Assembly: GCA_016195405.1 (NCBI GenBank)
Contig: JACPZP010000033.1
Location: 34,598 to 98,597 of the forward strand
DNA: 64,000 bases
DNA from: Planctomycetota bacterium
Lineage (GTDB): Bacteria; Planctomycetota; Planctomycetia; Gemmatales; Gemmataceae
Direction of reading: 5' to 3'
Shown here: piece after piece, positions 24,804-33,300 of the stretch
Position numbering within the stretch: the stretch's first letter is position 1
Layout: each line of letters starts with the position of its first letter
Position numbers and translations under genes: made by a program
Notes under the pieces: generated by a model
Told to the model about the DNA's origin: nothing
The model's input: the letters and a program-made list of their open reading frames with translations, nothing else
Database searches by the model: none

Positions 24804-24952
24804 CCCGCAACGGCGAGCGTCGCGGCGTAAGCGCGACGTGTCGTGCGCTCGAAACGCGCCCGCTTGTTGTTAGCCGCGGTTTTTGTTACAAATTCCCTTT
24901 GCACACACCTTTTGGTGCACATCTTCGGTGCACTTTCGCGGAGCGCGTCGCG

Positions 24953-25831
24953 ATGGCTTCCCCCTCTAGCTATCTGCCGTTCGAAAAAGAAATTCAGGAG
25001 AAGGAAGATCTCCTGACCACGCTGGAAAACAAAGGTGAAGGCCCGAGCGACGAGATCAAGCGCGTTCGCAAGGAGCTGACCAAGCTGGTTCAGAAGATCT
25101 ACACGAACCTCACCGCCTGGGATACGGTTCTGGTCTCGCGCCATCCCAACCGCCCGCAAACTCTCGACTACATCAACCTCATTTTCGACGAATTCGTGGA
25201 GTTGCACGGCGACCGCGCCATCGGCGATGACCGGGCCATCCGCTCTGGCTTCGCGCGGCTTGGCGACTACCGTGTGCTGCTCATCGGCCATCAAAAGGGG
25301 CACACGCTCAAGGAACGCAACGAATGTCTGTACGGCTGCGCCCATCCGGAAGGCTACCGCAAGGCACTGGCCAAGATGAAACTCGCGGCCAAGTTCCGCT
25401 TGCCGATCGTCTGTTTGATCGACACGCCGGGAGCTTATCCGGGAATTGGGGCGGAGGAACGCGGCCAGGCGCAGCTCATCGCCACGAATCTCTTTGAAAT
25501 GTCGCGACTGCGCACGCCGATCATCTGCGTGGTCATCGGTGAAGGGGGCTCCGGCGGCGCCCTTGGCATCGGCATCGGCGACCGTGTCAGCATGCTTGAG
25601 CACGGCTACTATTCGGTGATCAGTCCCGAAGGCTGCGCCGGCATACTGTGGAAAACCGCCAATGAGGAAACCAAACGCTTGGCCGCCGAAGCCCTCAAGT
25701 TGACCGCGCGCGACCTTTTTCGGCTGCGCGTCATCGACGACATCATCCCTGAGCCTTTAGGCGGCGCTCACCGCGACCACCGTCAGATGGGAAACATCCT
25801 CAAGGCGTATTTGCTCCGCTACCTCCGTTAG
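24953..25831 (+). CDS. accA: Acetyl-CoA carboxylase carboxyltransferase subunit alpha, ended early by TAG
   Basis: The alpha half of the carboxyltransferase of acetyl-CoA carboxylase, which with AccD transfers CO2 from carboxy-biotin to acetyl-CoA at the start of fatty acid synthesis. I take ATG 24953 (MASPSSYLPFEKEI) as the start; the frame is open further upstream from 24899. Recognisable blocks are TNLTAWDTVLVSRHPNRPQT, FVELHGDRAIGDDRAI, GHQKGHT, IVCLIDTPGAYPGIGAEERG, EGGSGGALGIGIGDRV and YSVISPEGCAGILWKT. The frame ends at TAG 25829-25831 after LLRYLR, at 292 residues. Directly after that TAG, in the same frame, follows the conserved AccA tail (25832-25948). The protein as read is therefore a nonsense-truncated AccA, unless the codon is read through or is a sequencing error. 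Confidence 0.95.
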   Translation: MASPSSYLPFEKEIQEKEDLLTTLENKGEGPSDEIKRVRKELTKLVQKIYTNLTAWDTVLVSRHPNRPQTLDYINLIFDEFVELHGDRAIGDDRAIRSGFARLGDYRVLLIGHQKGHTLKERNECLYGCAHPEGYRKALAKMKLAAKFRLPIVCLIDTPGAYPGIGAEERGQAQLIATNLFEMSRLRTPIICVVIGEGGSGGALGIGIGDRVSMLEHGYYSVISPEGCAGILWKTANEETKRLAAEALKLTARDLFRLRVIDDIIPEPLGGAHRDHRQMGNILKAYLLRYLR

Positions 25832-25948
25832 ATGAGCGGTGTGGATAGCGACAAGCTGGTGGAGCAGCGCTATCAGAAGTTTCGACGCATGGGCGTTTTG
25901 GACGAAGGTCTTTCGGGGTCAGAGGAAGCGAAGGCCGCGAACGAATAA
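25832..25948 (+). pseudogene. accA: Detached C-terminal tail of AccA, in frame after TAG
   Basis: Thirty-eight codons directly after the accA stop and in the same reading frame, ending at TAA 25946-25948. The peptide starts MSGVDSDKLVEQRYQKFRRM. In ordinary AccA proteins the end of the chain reads approximately as a short linker, then an xxLxxRRYxxxxxxG segment. For example, E. coli AccA ends in a similar EDLKNRRYQRLMSYG. The match DKLVEQRYQKFRRMG is therefore the missing AccA C-terminus, not an independent gene, although the ATG at 25832 could serve as a start. Confidence 0.8.
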
Positions 25949-26000
25949 GAAACCGTTCTACCGCGGAAAAACCTAGGATTCTTGAAGTTCTCGCCGCCAG

Positions 26001-26104
26001 GCGCAATTAAACATAACGGCCATTATCGGACGTTGTAGTTGGATTTGAACTTGAATCTGCGAGCGCCGCCAACGTCTGATAATAAACCTTATGTTCAATT
26101 GCGC
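26001..26104. mobile_element. MITE-like element with 35-bp terminal inverted repeats
   Basis: A 104-bp element. The outer ends GCGCAATTAAACATAACGG (26001 on) and, complementary, CCTTATGTTCAATTGCGC (ending 26104) belong to 35-bp inverted repeats (26001-26035 and 26070-26104) that match at about 28 of 35 positions, including 8 terminal bases exactly. The 34-bp centre has no coding frame. It is AT-rich against its surroundings and lies just upstream of the PPC operon. No clear target duplication is seen, and no transposase is in the window. It could be a non-autonomous transposon or another kind of palindromic repeat. Confidence 0.65.
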
Positions 26105-26186
26105 GTCGCGGTGGCTTGTCTGGCTTATCCGCGCAGGCCTTCGTAGATTAATGCCGTCTTTCTTCATCTCATGGGGGAGGTCGTCC

Positions 26187-26957
26187 ATGAAACGCGTTGC
26201 GTTTGCCCTGGCGCTTGCCGGCGTTTGGACGCTCGGATTGGGGAACGGCTGGGCAGGCGAAAAGCCCAAGGTGTTGGAAGTCGGCAAGGGCCTGAAGGTA
26301 GAGGCCAAGATTACGAATGACGATGAGAGACAAATCTACAAGTTCGACCGCGGCGGCAGGGAGATTAGCCTCAACATGCGGGCCAAGGAATTCACGGTGC
26401 AGTTGGAGGCCGGCACGAAGTATACCGTTACGATGGACACCGACGATCCGGATTTTGATCCTTTTTTGGTGGTGAAGAATAAGCTGGATCGCGTCGTCGA
26501 TTTCGATGACGACAGCGGAGGCTTCCTCAATGCCAAGCTCAGCTTCACTCCCGTGAAGGACGGAATCTTCAAGATCAGTGCGGCGGCATTGCGCGGCACG
26601 GGATCCTTCACCTTCAAGATAAGTCCCGGCAAAGGCGACAAGGTCCCGAGCGTGGGCAAGAACGGCCTTACGATCAAAGGCTCGCTCAAGGACGATCGCT
26701 ACAAGGTCGCATACCAGGTCAAGTTGCGGGCTGGAAAGACCTATCGCATCGATCTAAAGAGCACGGATTTTGATGCATTCCTGTACCTCCATGATGCCGA
26801 TGGCAAGAAGCTGGCAGAAGACGACGACAGCGGCGGCGGGCTCGATTCTCGGATCACGTACAAGGCTGCCGCCGACGGGATTTACGTTTTCACGGCCACA
26901 TCTCTGGGAATGAGCGGTACGGGCGATTTCGTTCTCGTCGTGCGCGAGGAAGATTGA
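26187..26957 (+). CDS. Secreted protein with two PPC-like domains
   Basis: A 256-residue exported protein starting at ATG 26187, preceded by a GGGGGAGG Shine-Dalgarno region, with signal peptide MKRVAFALALAGVWTLGLGNG. Two related domains follow, of the pre-peptidase C-terminal (PPC) beta-sandwich type. The first, about residues 50-150, is marked by LEAGTKYTVTMDTDDPDFDPFL and DFDDDSGGFLNAKLSF. The second, about 165-255, is marked by LRAGKTYRIDLKSTDFDAFL and EDDDSGGGLDSRITY. The DDDSGGxLxS loop is typical of the fold and probably binds calcium. No enzyme domain is attached. First gene of a four-gene operon; its stop overlaps the next start by one base (ATGA). Confidence 0.88.
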   Translation: MKRVAFALALAGVWTLGLGNGWAGEKPKVLEVGKGLKVEAKITNDDERQIYKFDRGGREISLNMRAKEFTVQLEAGTKYTVTMDTDDPDFDPFLVVKNKLDRVVDFDDDSGGFLNAKLSFTPVKDGIFKISAAALRGTGSFTFKISPGKGDKVPSVGKNGLTIKGSLKDDRYKVAYQVKLRAGKTYRIDLKSTDFDAFLYLHDADGKKLAEDDDSGGGLDSRITYKAAADGIYVFTATSLGMSGTGDFVLVVREED

Positions 26958-27754
26958 TGAACGCGAAATGGTTGGTGGTCGTTGCAATGGCGGCAGTCGC
27001 AGTGATATCAGTGAGCGGCCTTGTTTCGCCGCTTGAAGCGGGCAAGGAGAAGCCGGAGGCGCAAGGCGTTGAGAAACCGGTCGCCATCGATGGCGTTCTC
27101 CGAGAATCCGATCCAATGGACAAGAAGACCAACGGCCCGTGCAAGACGTTCTCCTTTAAGCTCCAGAAAGGCAAGTCGTACGTCATCGACTTGAGCAGCG
27201 ACGACTTCGATTCCTTTCTGCGCATCGAGAACGCCGCGGGCAAGGAATTAGCCTGGGACGATGATTCGGGGGGCGGCCTCAACAGCCGATTGCGGTTCGA
27301 GCCGACCCAAGACGGCACGTACAACGTCATCGCCTGTAGTTACGATCTCAAACCTGGTAAGTTCAAGCTGCAAATTCGTCAGGCGGAGCCTGTCAAGGAC
27401 GTAATCCCGGCCGCCCGCGCGGTAGGCAAGGATGGCTTTATCCTTCAAGGAAAGCTGACCAAGGATCTTGCCCTCGACGAGGGCCGATTCACCAAAGGCT
27501 CGCCGCGTCTCATCCAACCGGTGACGATGAAGGCCGGCAAATCCTATACGATCGACCTCATCAGCGACGATTTTGACGCCTTCCTGCGTCTCTTGAATCC
27601 TGACGGCAAACAAGTCGCATTCGACGACGATTCCGGGGGCGAGTTGAACGCGCGCATCGTATACCGGTGCGAGCAAGACGGCGAGTTTCGAATTGTCATG
27701 ACCAACTTGGACCGCAGGGCCGGCGCATTCATGTTGAAAGTCCGCGAGGAATGA
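26957..27754 (+). CDS. Second secreted protein with two PPC-like domains
   Basis: A 265-residue paralogue of the preceding gene, starting at ATG 26957, the last base of the previous stop codon (ATGA coupling). Signal peptide MNAKWLVVVAMAAVAVISVSG. Domain one (about residues 50-145) carries LQKGKSYVIDLSSDDFDSFL and AWDDDSGGGLNSRLRFEP. Domain two (about 160-265) carries MKAGKSYTIDLISDDFDAFL and AFDDDSGGELNARIVY. Both therefore keep the acidic DDDSGG loop. The sequence differs clearly from the first gene, so the pair is an old duplication rather than a recent one. Function unknown; a periplasmic binding or structural role is inferred. Confidence 0.87.
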   Translation: MNAKWLVVVAMAAVAVISVSGLVSPLEAGKEKPEAQGVEKPVAIDGVLRESDPMDKKTNGPCKTFSFKLQKGKSYVIDLSSDDFDSFLRIENAAGKELAWDDDSGGGLNSRLRFEPTQDGTYNVIACSYDLKPGKFKLQIRQAEPVKDVIPAARAVGKDGFILQGKLTKDLALDEGRFTKGSPRLIQPVTMKAGKSYTIDLISDDFDAFLRLLNPDGKQVAFDDDSGGELNARIVYRCEQDGEFRIVMTNLDRRAGAFMLKVREE

Positions 27755-27755
27755 G

Positions 27756-28025
27756 ATGGCCCGCGTGCGCTTCACTGCAAACCTGGAGCGCCATGTGGCG
27801 GCCCCGACGGCGGAGGTCGCGGGAGAAACAGTATGCGCGGCCCTCGAAACAGTTTTTCAAGCCAATCCCCTGCTCCGCGGCTATGTCGTCGATGAGCGGG
27901 GAGCGCTCCGAAAGCATATGCTGATTTTCATCAACGGCGAACAGATCGCCGATCGCGAAAAACTAAGCGACAAGGTTGGACCCACCGACGAGATTTTCGT
28001 CTTGCAAGCATTGTCTGGGGGTTGA
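27756..28025 (+). CDS. MoaD/ThiS-family ubiquitin-like protein
   Basis: An 89-residue beta-grasp protein. It starts MARVRFTANLERHV, has the FxxNP..RGYVVDERGALRKHM core and the FINGEQIADREKLSDKV region, and ends in the diglycine ALSGG that MoaD and ThiS use for C-terminal activation. The carboxyl end is therefore suited to adenylation and sulfur transfer or protein conjugation. It is one base after the second PPC gene and three bases before a BNR-repeat gene, and not next to any molybdopterin or thiamine gene. The role is thus unlikely to be classical cofactor synthesis and is best described as unknown. Confidence 0.85.
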   Translation: MARVRFTANLERHVAAPTAEVAGETVCAALETVFQANPLLRGYVVDERGALRKHMLIFINGEQIADREKLSDKVGPTDEIFVLQALSGG

Positions 28026-28028
28026 TCC

Positions 28029-29135
28029 ATGAGCGATCGTATCTGGGTCGGTACGAAAAAAGGCATCTTCGAAGTCGAGCGTGGCGCCGGCGGCTGGCGG
28101 ATCGTCAAAACTCACTTCCTGGCCGACGACACGTCGATGTTTCTTTCCGATCCGCGCTCCGGCACTTTGCTGGCTGCCCTCGATCATGGTCATTTTGGCG
28201 CCAAGATGCACCGTTCCGGGGATGGCGGTAAGACCTGGCAGGAAGTCGGCGTCCCGGAATATCCGCCGCAACCCGATGGCGAAGTCGAAAAAGACAACTG
28301 GGGTAAGCCGTGGGCCTGGAAGCTCATTCGCGTCTGGGCGCTCGAGCCGGGGCATAAGAGCCAACCGGGCGTGATCTGGTGCGGCACCTTGCCCGGCGGC
28401 CTGTTCCGCTCGCGCGACAACGGCGCCACCTGGCAAATCATCGATACGCTCTGGAACAATCCGATGCGCAAGGGCTGGTTCGGCGGCGGCGCCGACTATC
28501 CCGGCATCCATTCCGTCTGCGTCGATCCGCGCGACGGCCGCCACGTTCACGTCGGCGTCTCGTGCGGCGGCGTTTGGGCGACCGAGGACGACGGCCAAAC
28601 TTGGAACTGCCGGGCCGACGGAATGCGGGCCGCCTACATGCCCCCCGAGAAGGCATACGAGCCGAACATCCAGGATCCGCACATCGTGGTGCAGTGCCCT
28701 GCCCGACCGGAGGCGATGTGGGCGCAACATCATAACGGCATCTTCCGCACGACGGACGGCGCCAAATCGTGGCAAGAGATCAAAGAAGCTGGTCCGTCGG
28801 TGTTCGGTTTCGCCGTCGCCGTTCATCCGCGCAATCCGGACTTGGCCTGGTTCGTTCCCGCCCAGAAGGACGAGAAGCGAATACCCGTCGACGGCAAGGT
28901 CGTGGTGACGCGCACGCGCGACGGCGGCAAGACCTTCGAGGTGCTTCGCAACGGGCTTCCTCAGGATCACGCTTACGATCTTGTTTACCGCCACGCCCTG
29001 GCCATAGATGAGACGGGCGATCGTCTTGTATTTGGATCGACAACAGGATCGTGCTGGATTTCCGAAAACCAAGGCGATTCATGGAGTTGCCTGTCAACGC
29101 ATTTGCCGCCCATACGTTGCATTAAGTTTGGCTAG
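28029..29135 (+). CDS. BNR-repeat (sialidase-like beta-propeller) protein
   Basis: A 368-residue protein without a signal peptide, made of six blades marked by Asp-box-like motifs: SGDGGKTW, SRDNGATW, TEDDGQTW, TTDGAKSW, TRDGGKTF and SENQGDSW. The fold is that of WD40/YVTN/BNR-like exo-alpha-sialidase or VPS10-type propellers, but the sialidase FRIP motif and the catalytic Arg triad are not evident, so no enzymatic role is claimed. The gene sits three bases after the MoaD/ThiS-like gene. From memory, this pair also occurs side by side in other bacteria, which suggests a joint but uncharacterised function. Last gene of the four-gene operon. Confidence 0.85.
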   Translation: MSDRIWVGTKKGIFEVERGAGGWRIVKTHFLADDTSMFLSDPRSGTLLAALDHGHFGAKMHRSGDGGKTWQEVGVPEYPPQPDGEVEKDNWGKPWAWKLIRVWALEPGHKSQPGVIWCGTLPGGLFRSRDNGATWQIIDTLWNNPMRKGWFGGGADYPGIHSVCVDPRDGRHVHVGVSCGGVWATEDDGQTWNCRADGMRAAYMPPEKAYEPNIQDPHIVVQCPARPEAMWAQHHNGIFRTTDGAKSWQEIKEAGPSVFGFAVAVHPRNPDLAWFVPAQKDEKRIPVDGKVVVTRTRDGGKTFEVLRNGLPQDHAYDLVYRHALAIDETGDRLVFGSTTGSCWISENQGDSWSCLSTHLPPIRCIKFG

Positions 29136-29138
29136 GAC

Positions 29139-29191
29139 GTTAGCCCCGGTCCTTGCCGCTCCCAGCCCGGATCTACGATTCGGGGCTAAAC
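29139..29191. repeat. Palindrome after the operon, possible terminator
   Basis: GTTAGCCCCG (29139-29148) pairs with CGGGGCTAAAC (29181-29191), separated by 32 bases. It is the TTAGCCCCG/CGGGGCTAA type of dispersed repeat and lies just after the BNR gene. With a short AAAACCTTTC tail it is a weak terminator candidate. Confidence 0.5.
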
Positions 29192-29219
29192 GAAAACCTT
29201 TCTACAAGGAGTCCGCATC

Positions 29220-29690
29220 ATGGCCAAAGTCGCACCGGTTCCGCCCGGGCACGATCGCATCATCGCCCACCTGGTGGTCAAGAACGCCGCCGAGGCAATC
29301 GTTTTCTACCAGAAGGCGTTCGGCGCCAAGGAAATCATGCGTATGCCGGGTCCGCACGGATGCATCATGCACGCCGAGCTGCGCATCGGTCCCTCCATTC
29401 TGTTTCTAGCCGATGAATTTCCCGGCATGACGCGCTCGCCGCAGAGCCTGGGCGGCAGCCCGGTGACGCTGGCGCTCTACTGCGAAGACCCAGACGCGGT
29501 CTACAACAAGGCGGTGGCTGCCGGCGCCAAGGCCACGATGCCGCTCATGAACGCATTCTGGGGCGACCGCTACGGCAAGCTCACCGACCCGAGCGGCCAT
29601 GAATGGGCTATCGTCTCGCACCTCGAAGACGTCACTCCCGAGGAAATGGCGCGTCGCGGACAAGAATGGACGAAGAACATGAAGATGTGA
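29220..29690 (+). CDS. VOC-superfamily protein (glyoxalase/PhnB-like)
   Basis: A 156-residue protein of the vicinal oxygen chelate fold, related to the PhnB/glyoxalase-like group. Typical elements are the N-terminal IIAHLVVKNAAEAIVFYQKA, the FGAKEIMRMPGPHG segment, HAELRIGPSILFLADE, and the C-terminal WGDRYGKLTDPSGHEWAIVSH. Metal-ligand His/Glu residues appear in HAELRIG and near the end, but the substrate is unknown. It starts at ATG 29220 with an AAGGAG site (29206-29211) upstream, and the palindrome at 29139-29191 separates it from the operon before it. Confidence 0.87.
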   Translation: MAKVAPVPPGHDRIIAHLVVKNAAEAIVFYQKAFGAKEIMRMPGPHGCIMHAELRIGPSILFLADEFPGMTRSPQSLGGSPVTLALYCEDPDAVYNKAVAAGAKATMPLMNAFWGDRYGKLTDPSGHEWAIVSHLEDVTPEEMARRGQEWTKNMKM

Positions 29691-29747
29691 CGGCGGCTTA
29701 CCCGCTTGCGGGATAATGCGCTTGAATTAACATGGTCCGGCGGCTTT

Positions 29748-30239
29748 ATGCGCGAATACTTCAAAGCATGTAACGTCTACTGCCGCCCGGAATCGAACCA
29801 GGCGATTGTCGCTGCGGTCTTCAATCACGGAGGCATGACCGCTGAAAAGCCAGGGGACACATCTGTGGTCGCGTTTTCAGATTCAGAGGCACTGAAGCGC
29901 ACTATTAAGGCTGCGCTCGATCGTTGCGAGTACGAAGAGAACTGCAACTACTTGGGCTCCAAGCGCACCGATTGGCCTGCGTTCCAAGCTTCGGGTTACA
30001 AAACGGTCAAGCGATTTGAGGCCGATTTCATACGTCTCGACATACGAGGTGTCAATGAGAAGAACTTTTTCTACGAGGCGACGTCGCCAGATTTCGGTGA
30101 CTTCGGTTTGCATTTGAAGCTCATCGTCAATGCCAATACGGCCGAGTATGGTGAGGCTGTCCAATACCTCGTGAGCAAGTACCTGGCATGTACGGCCCGT
30201 TCCGAACAGGGCGCTCCACCTGCCCGCGGCGGGATGTAG
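29748..30239 (+). CDS. Protein of unknown function (163 residues)
   Basis: I do not recognise this protein. The frame is open from a TTG at 29706, but the first ATG in frame is at 29748 (MREYFKACNVYCRPES), which I prefer. It has no signal peptide or membrane segment. The sequence has a coherent coding composition and an alternating alpha/beta look: RPESNQAIVAAVFNHGG, SDSEALKRTIKAALDRCEYEEN (in part), YKTVKRFEADFIRLDIRG and FGLHLKLIVNANTAEYGEAV. It contains several scattered Cys but no metal-binding pattern. It converges with the lhr gene. Confidence 0.6.
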   Translation: MREYFKACNVYCRPESNQAIVAAVFNHGGMTAEKPGDTSVVAFSDSEALKRTIKAALDRCEYEENCNYLGSKRTDWPAFQASGYKTVKRFEADFIRLDIRGVNEKNFFYEATSPDFGDFGLHLKLIVNANTAEYGEAVQYLVSKYLACTARSEQGAPPARGGM

Positions 30240-30312
30240 CGGCTTTGTGGATCAATCTCATGAACCGCCGCAGCAGGTGAGCTCAGTCGTTTAAGCTTGC
30301 CGCAGGCGGCGC

Positions 30313-33300
30313 TCATTGCCACACGGCGTACAAGGTCATCGCCTGATAATCGCGCACGAATCCGACCGGTTCGAGCAGATCCTTGCCCGCTGTCGTCGTG
30401 ACGGGCTGTTCGTTCCACGTTTCCACAGTGAGCTTGTGGCGATAGTCCCGCTTTTGGTTTCGGCTCAACAGTTGCGGTAACAACGCCGTAGCGCTTGTGA
30501 GTTCCTCGGTCGACGCGCTTTGCAAGGCGGTAAGGCGTTTGCCGTTTTGTTCGATTAGGAGCAGCGGACGCCCCGCGGCCTGCACGAGCCAATTGCTTTC
30601 GCGGCGTGAGAAGGGCCTGGCGCCGCCCTCTAGCAACGGCACATCGAGAGGCGCCCCAACACCATATACATTCGCCGGGTCAAGGCTGTTCAAGAGAATC
30701 GCCGGCGCGAAATGCGATGCCGGTGACGCAAGCTCTTGGAGCACTCGTGCCGCCTCGGGCAATGCGAATTGAGCGCCCGACAAGCCCTCGACGAAATAGC
30801 CGCGGCGCACTTCGCCCGTCAACTCCAGGCGGCTGAGCACTTCATAGAGGACGCGCCAAGGCAGCAGCCCCACATCCATGAGAGCCAACTCACGCGCGAC
30901 GATGCCATATCGCTCCAGCAGCAATCGCGCTTGCGCGAACGCCGCCGTCTCGGGATCGGGTTGTCCCCAGGCAATCAGCGACCAGCGACCTTCGGGAACG
31001 ACGCCCCTTCGCGCCGCGATTCCGCGTGGCCGCATTAGGGATCTTGCTCCGCGCCGCGTACTGAACGTCTCCTGCCTAGCGGCAGCTTCGAGCGGTTTCT
31101 CCTCGCCGCGCCGGACGACGTCAAACAGGTCGTTGGTCGCCAGGCCGCGCCGTACCAGTGACCACAAGGCCGCCCGAGTTGCCACCGGCGCCAGTTTGGT
31201 TTGTTGCGCGAGATCGGCGGCGTACAGAGCGCCTCGATTTTGAAGCACATCGAGCAGCGCTTCTTCGTGCCGTTTGAGCGGCACCTCGCCGGCGTAGGAA
31301 ATCCGTTCAGCCAGTCGGTCACGCGGCATGAAAGCCACGCTACACGGTCCAATCTCTTCGCCGCCGCGACCGATCCATGACCACTGGCCCGAGGCCAACA
31401 GGTCATCAAGCCAGCGCGGCTGATATTCGATCAGACGTGCCGGCAGTATCGCTTGTTCCCAAAGCTCAGCCGGCGCGAACACCCCTTGCAGTCGTTCCAG
31501 CACCTCGGGCGCCGCGTCCGTCCCCCTGCCCTGCGTAGCGGAATGCACCTTCTGCCAGCGCGCCACGAAGTCGGCGAATTGCGTGGGCGGGCAAGCCACG
31601 ACTTCGCGCCGCCGGATTGCCAGCGTGCCGCGCTGGAGCTGCTGAAAGTTCACCGGCGCCGACCACTGCAACGGCGCCGGCGTTCCCGGCGAACTGACCG
31701 AGACCACCCGGCCGCTGCGAGTCCAGTCTTCAAGCATCCGCTTCGCCCAAGCCGGCTCGAATGGGTAACGAACCAGAATGTCGTCCAAACCCACAAGTGC
31801 ATGCGTTTCAAGGAATCGCGCGAGAATCTTCGCCGCTTGCTCTGGGCGGTCGCCGTGTTCACTTGCTTCAGCGCCGAAAACCGCCTCGTAGATCGGGGCG
31901 TCTTCCGTCAATATCCAGCGCTCGGATTGCGGAACTTTCACCAGATGGATGCGTTGAACGCGTCCCTCCGTTTCCAACTCGTTCAGAAACGACTTCATCG
32001 GGCCTTCGAGTTCGTCGGCCGCAACGTCCCCCAAACGCCGCAGCCATTCCGCCAGCTCGGCCTTGCTGCGGGGCGGCTGCCCTACCCCGCGCAATCGGCG
32101 GTTGACCTGCTGGATCGCCCGCGGGTCGAGCGCCAGTTCTTTCCCCGACCCGGCCACGATCTGATCGAGCAGTTCCTGGTCGAGCCGTGCGTAGCCGCTG
32201 CCCGGCTCGGCCTCCGTATCGTCGTACTGGTACTGGTACGCCATGTTGAAGACGAACAACATGCCGGCGGCGAAAGGCGACGGAATTTCCAGACGGAACG
32301 TTCGCACTTCCATCCGGCCCGCTTGGATATCCGCGAGGAGCTGTTCGAGCCGCGGCACGTCGAGATGATCGTGAAGACATTCGCGAAACGTCTCGGCCAC
32401 GATCGGGAAGTCCGGAAAGCGGCGGGCCACCTGAAGGAGATCGCGCCCGCGCAGCCGCTGCAGCCAAAGCGGCGCGCGTTTGTTCGCCTGTCCCCGCGGC
32501 ATCAGCAAAGCCCGAGCGGCGTTCTGTCGGAAGCGTAGGGCGAACAGGGCGCTGTCGCCTAGTTCGTCCAGCACGTGACTCCTCAAGTTTTCCGGCGTCA
32601 ACCCCGTTAGAAGATCGAGGATCGGCTCCTCGCTTTCGGTGAGCCGGATCAGGACGCCGTTGTCGTGATGCATGCATTGAGGCCGGTAGCCGAGGCGATC
32701 GAAAAGAACGCTCTCCAGGGCAAGCCGAAGCGTGAAATTGATCCGGCTTCCCCAGGGGCTTAGCAGCACTACTTGCCAGTCGCCAAGCGAATCGCGCGAC
32801 GCCTCAATGGTCAGAACGCGATCGGTGGGCACGGCGCCGGTGCGCTGAAGTTGACGGCGGACATAGTCGCGCAAATTGCGGGCCGCTTGGACGTCGAGAA
32901 AATTCTCCTTCTGCAACCAATCGAGGCAACCAGCGTCGTCGATCCGCGCGGCAAGCTCTCCCAAGAAGCGGCCCTCGGCCTGACCGAGATCGAAGCTGCG
33001 TCCCGTGCTCTCGCCGCGCCAGAACGGGATCATGGCCGGCGCGCCTTCGGCGGGACGAACGGTCACGCGATCGGTGTCGATGCGGTCGATGCGCCAGGCG
33101 TTGGTTCCGAGAAGGAACGCATCGCCAACGCGGCGCTCATAGACGAACTCCTCGTCCACTTCACCCAATCGCAAGCCGCGCTCAGTGACGACGGCGTATT
33201 GACCGGTGTCAGGAATGGTGCCGCCGCCGACCAGTGCGAGGCGCTGCGAGCCGGGCAAAGCTTCGAGTTGATTGTGGACGCGGTCCCAGCTTATGCGTGG

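Noticed and set aside
25829..25831. TAG in accA as pyrrolysine or another recoding signal
   Set aside because: No recoding machinery or structure is visible in the window; a nonsense change or base error is simpler.
26001..26104. Integron attC site
   Set aside because: The palindrome is suggestive, but the RYYYAAC and GTTRRRY core boxes are not present at the expected places and no integrase or cassette is nearby.
26091..26186. Longer start for the first PPC gene
   Set aside because: It would begin inside the MITE-like element; the ATG at 26187 gives a proper signal peptide and has a strong ribosome binding site.
28029..29135. True sialidase activity of the BNR protein
   Set aside because: Asp boxes are present, but the FRIP motif and Arg triad of sialidases are not seen.
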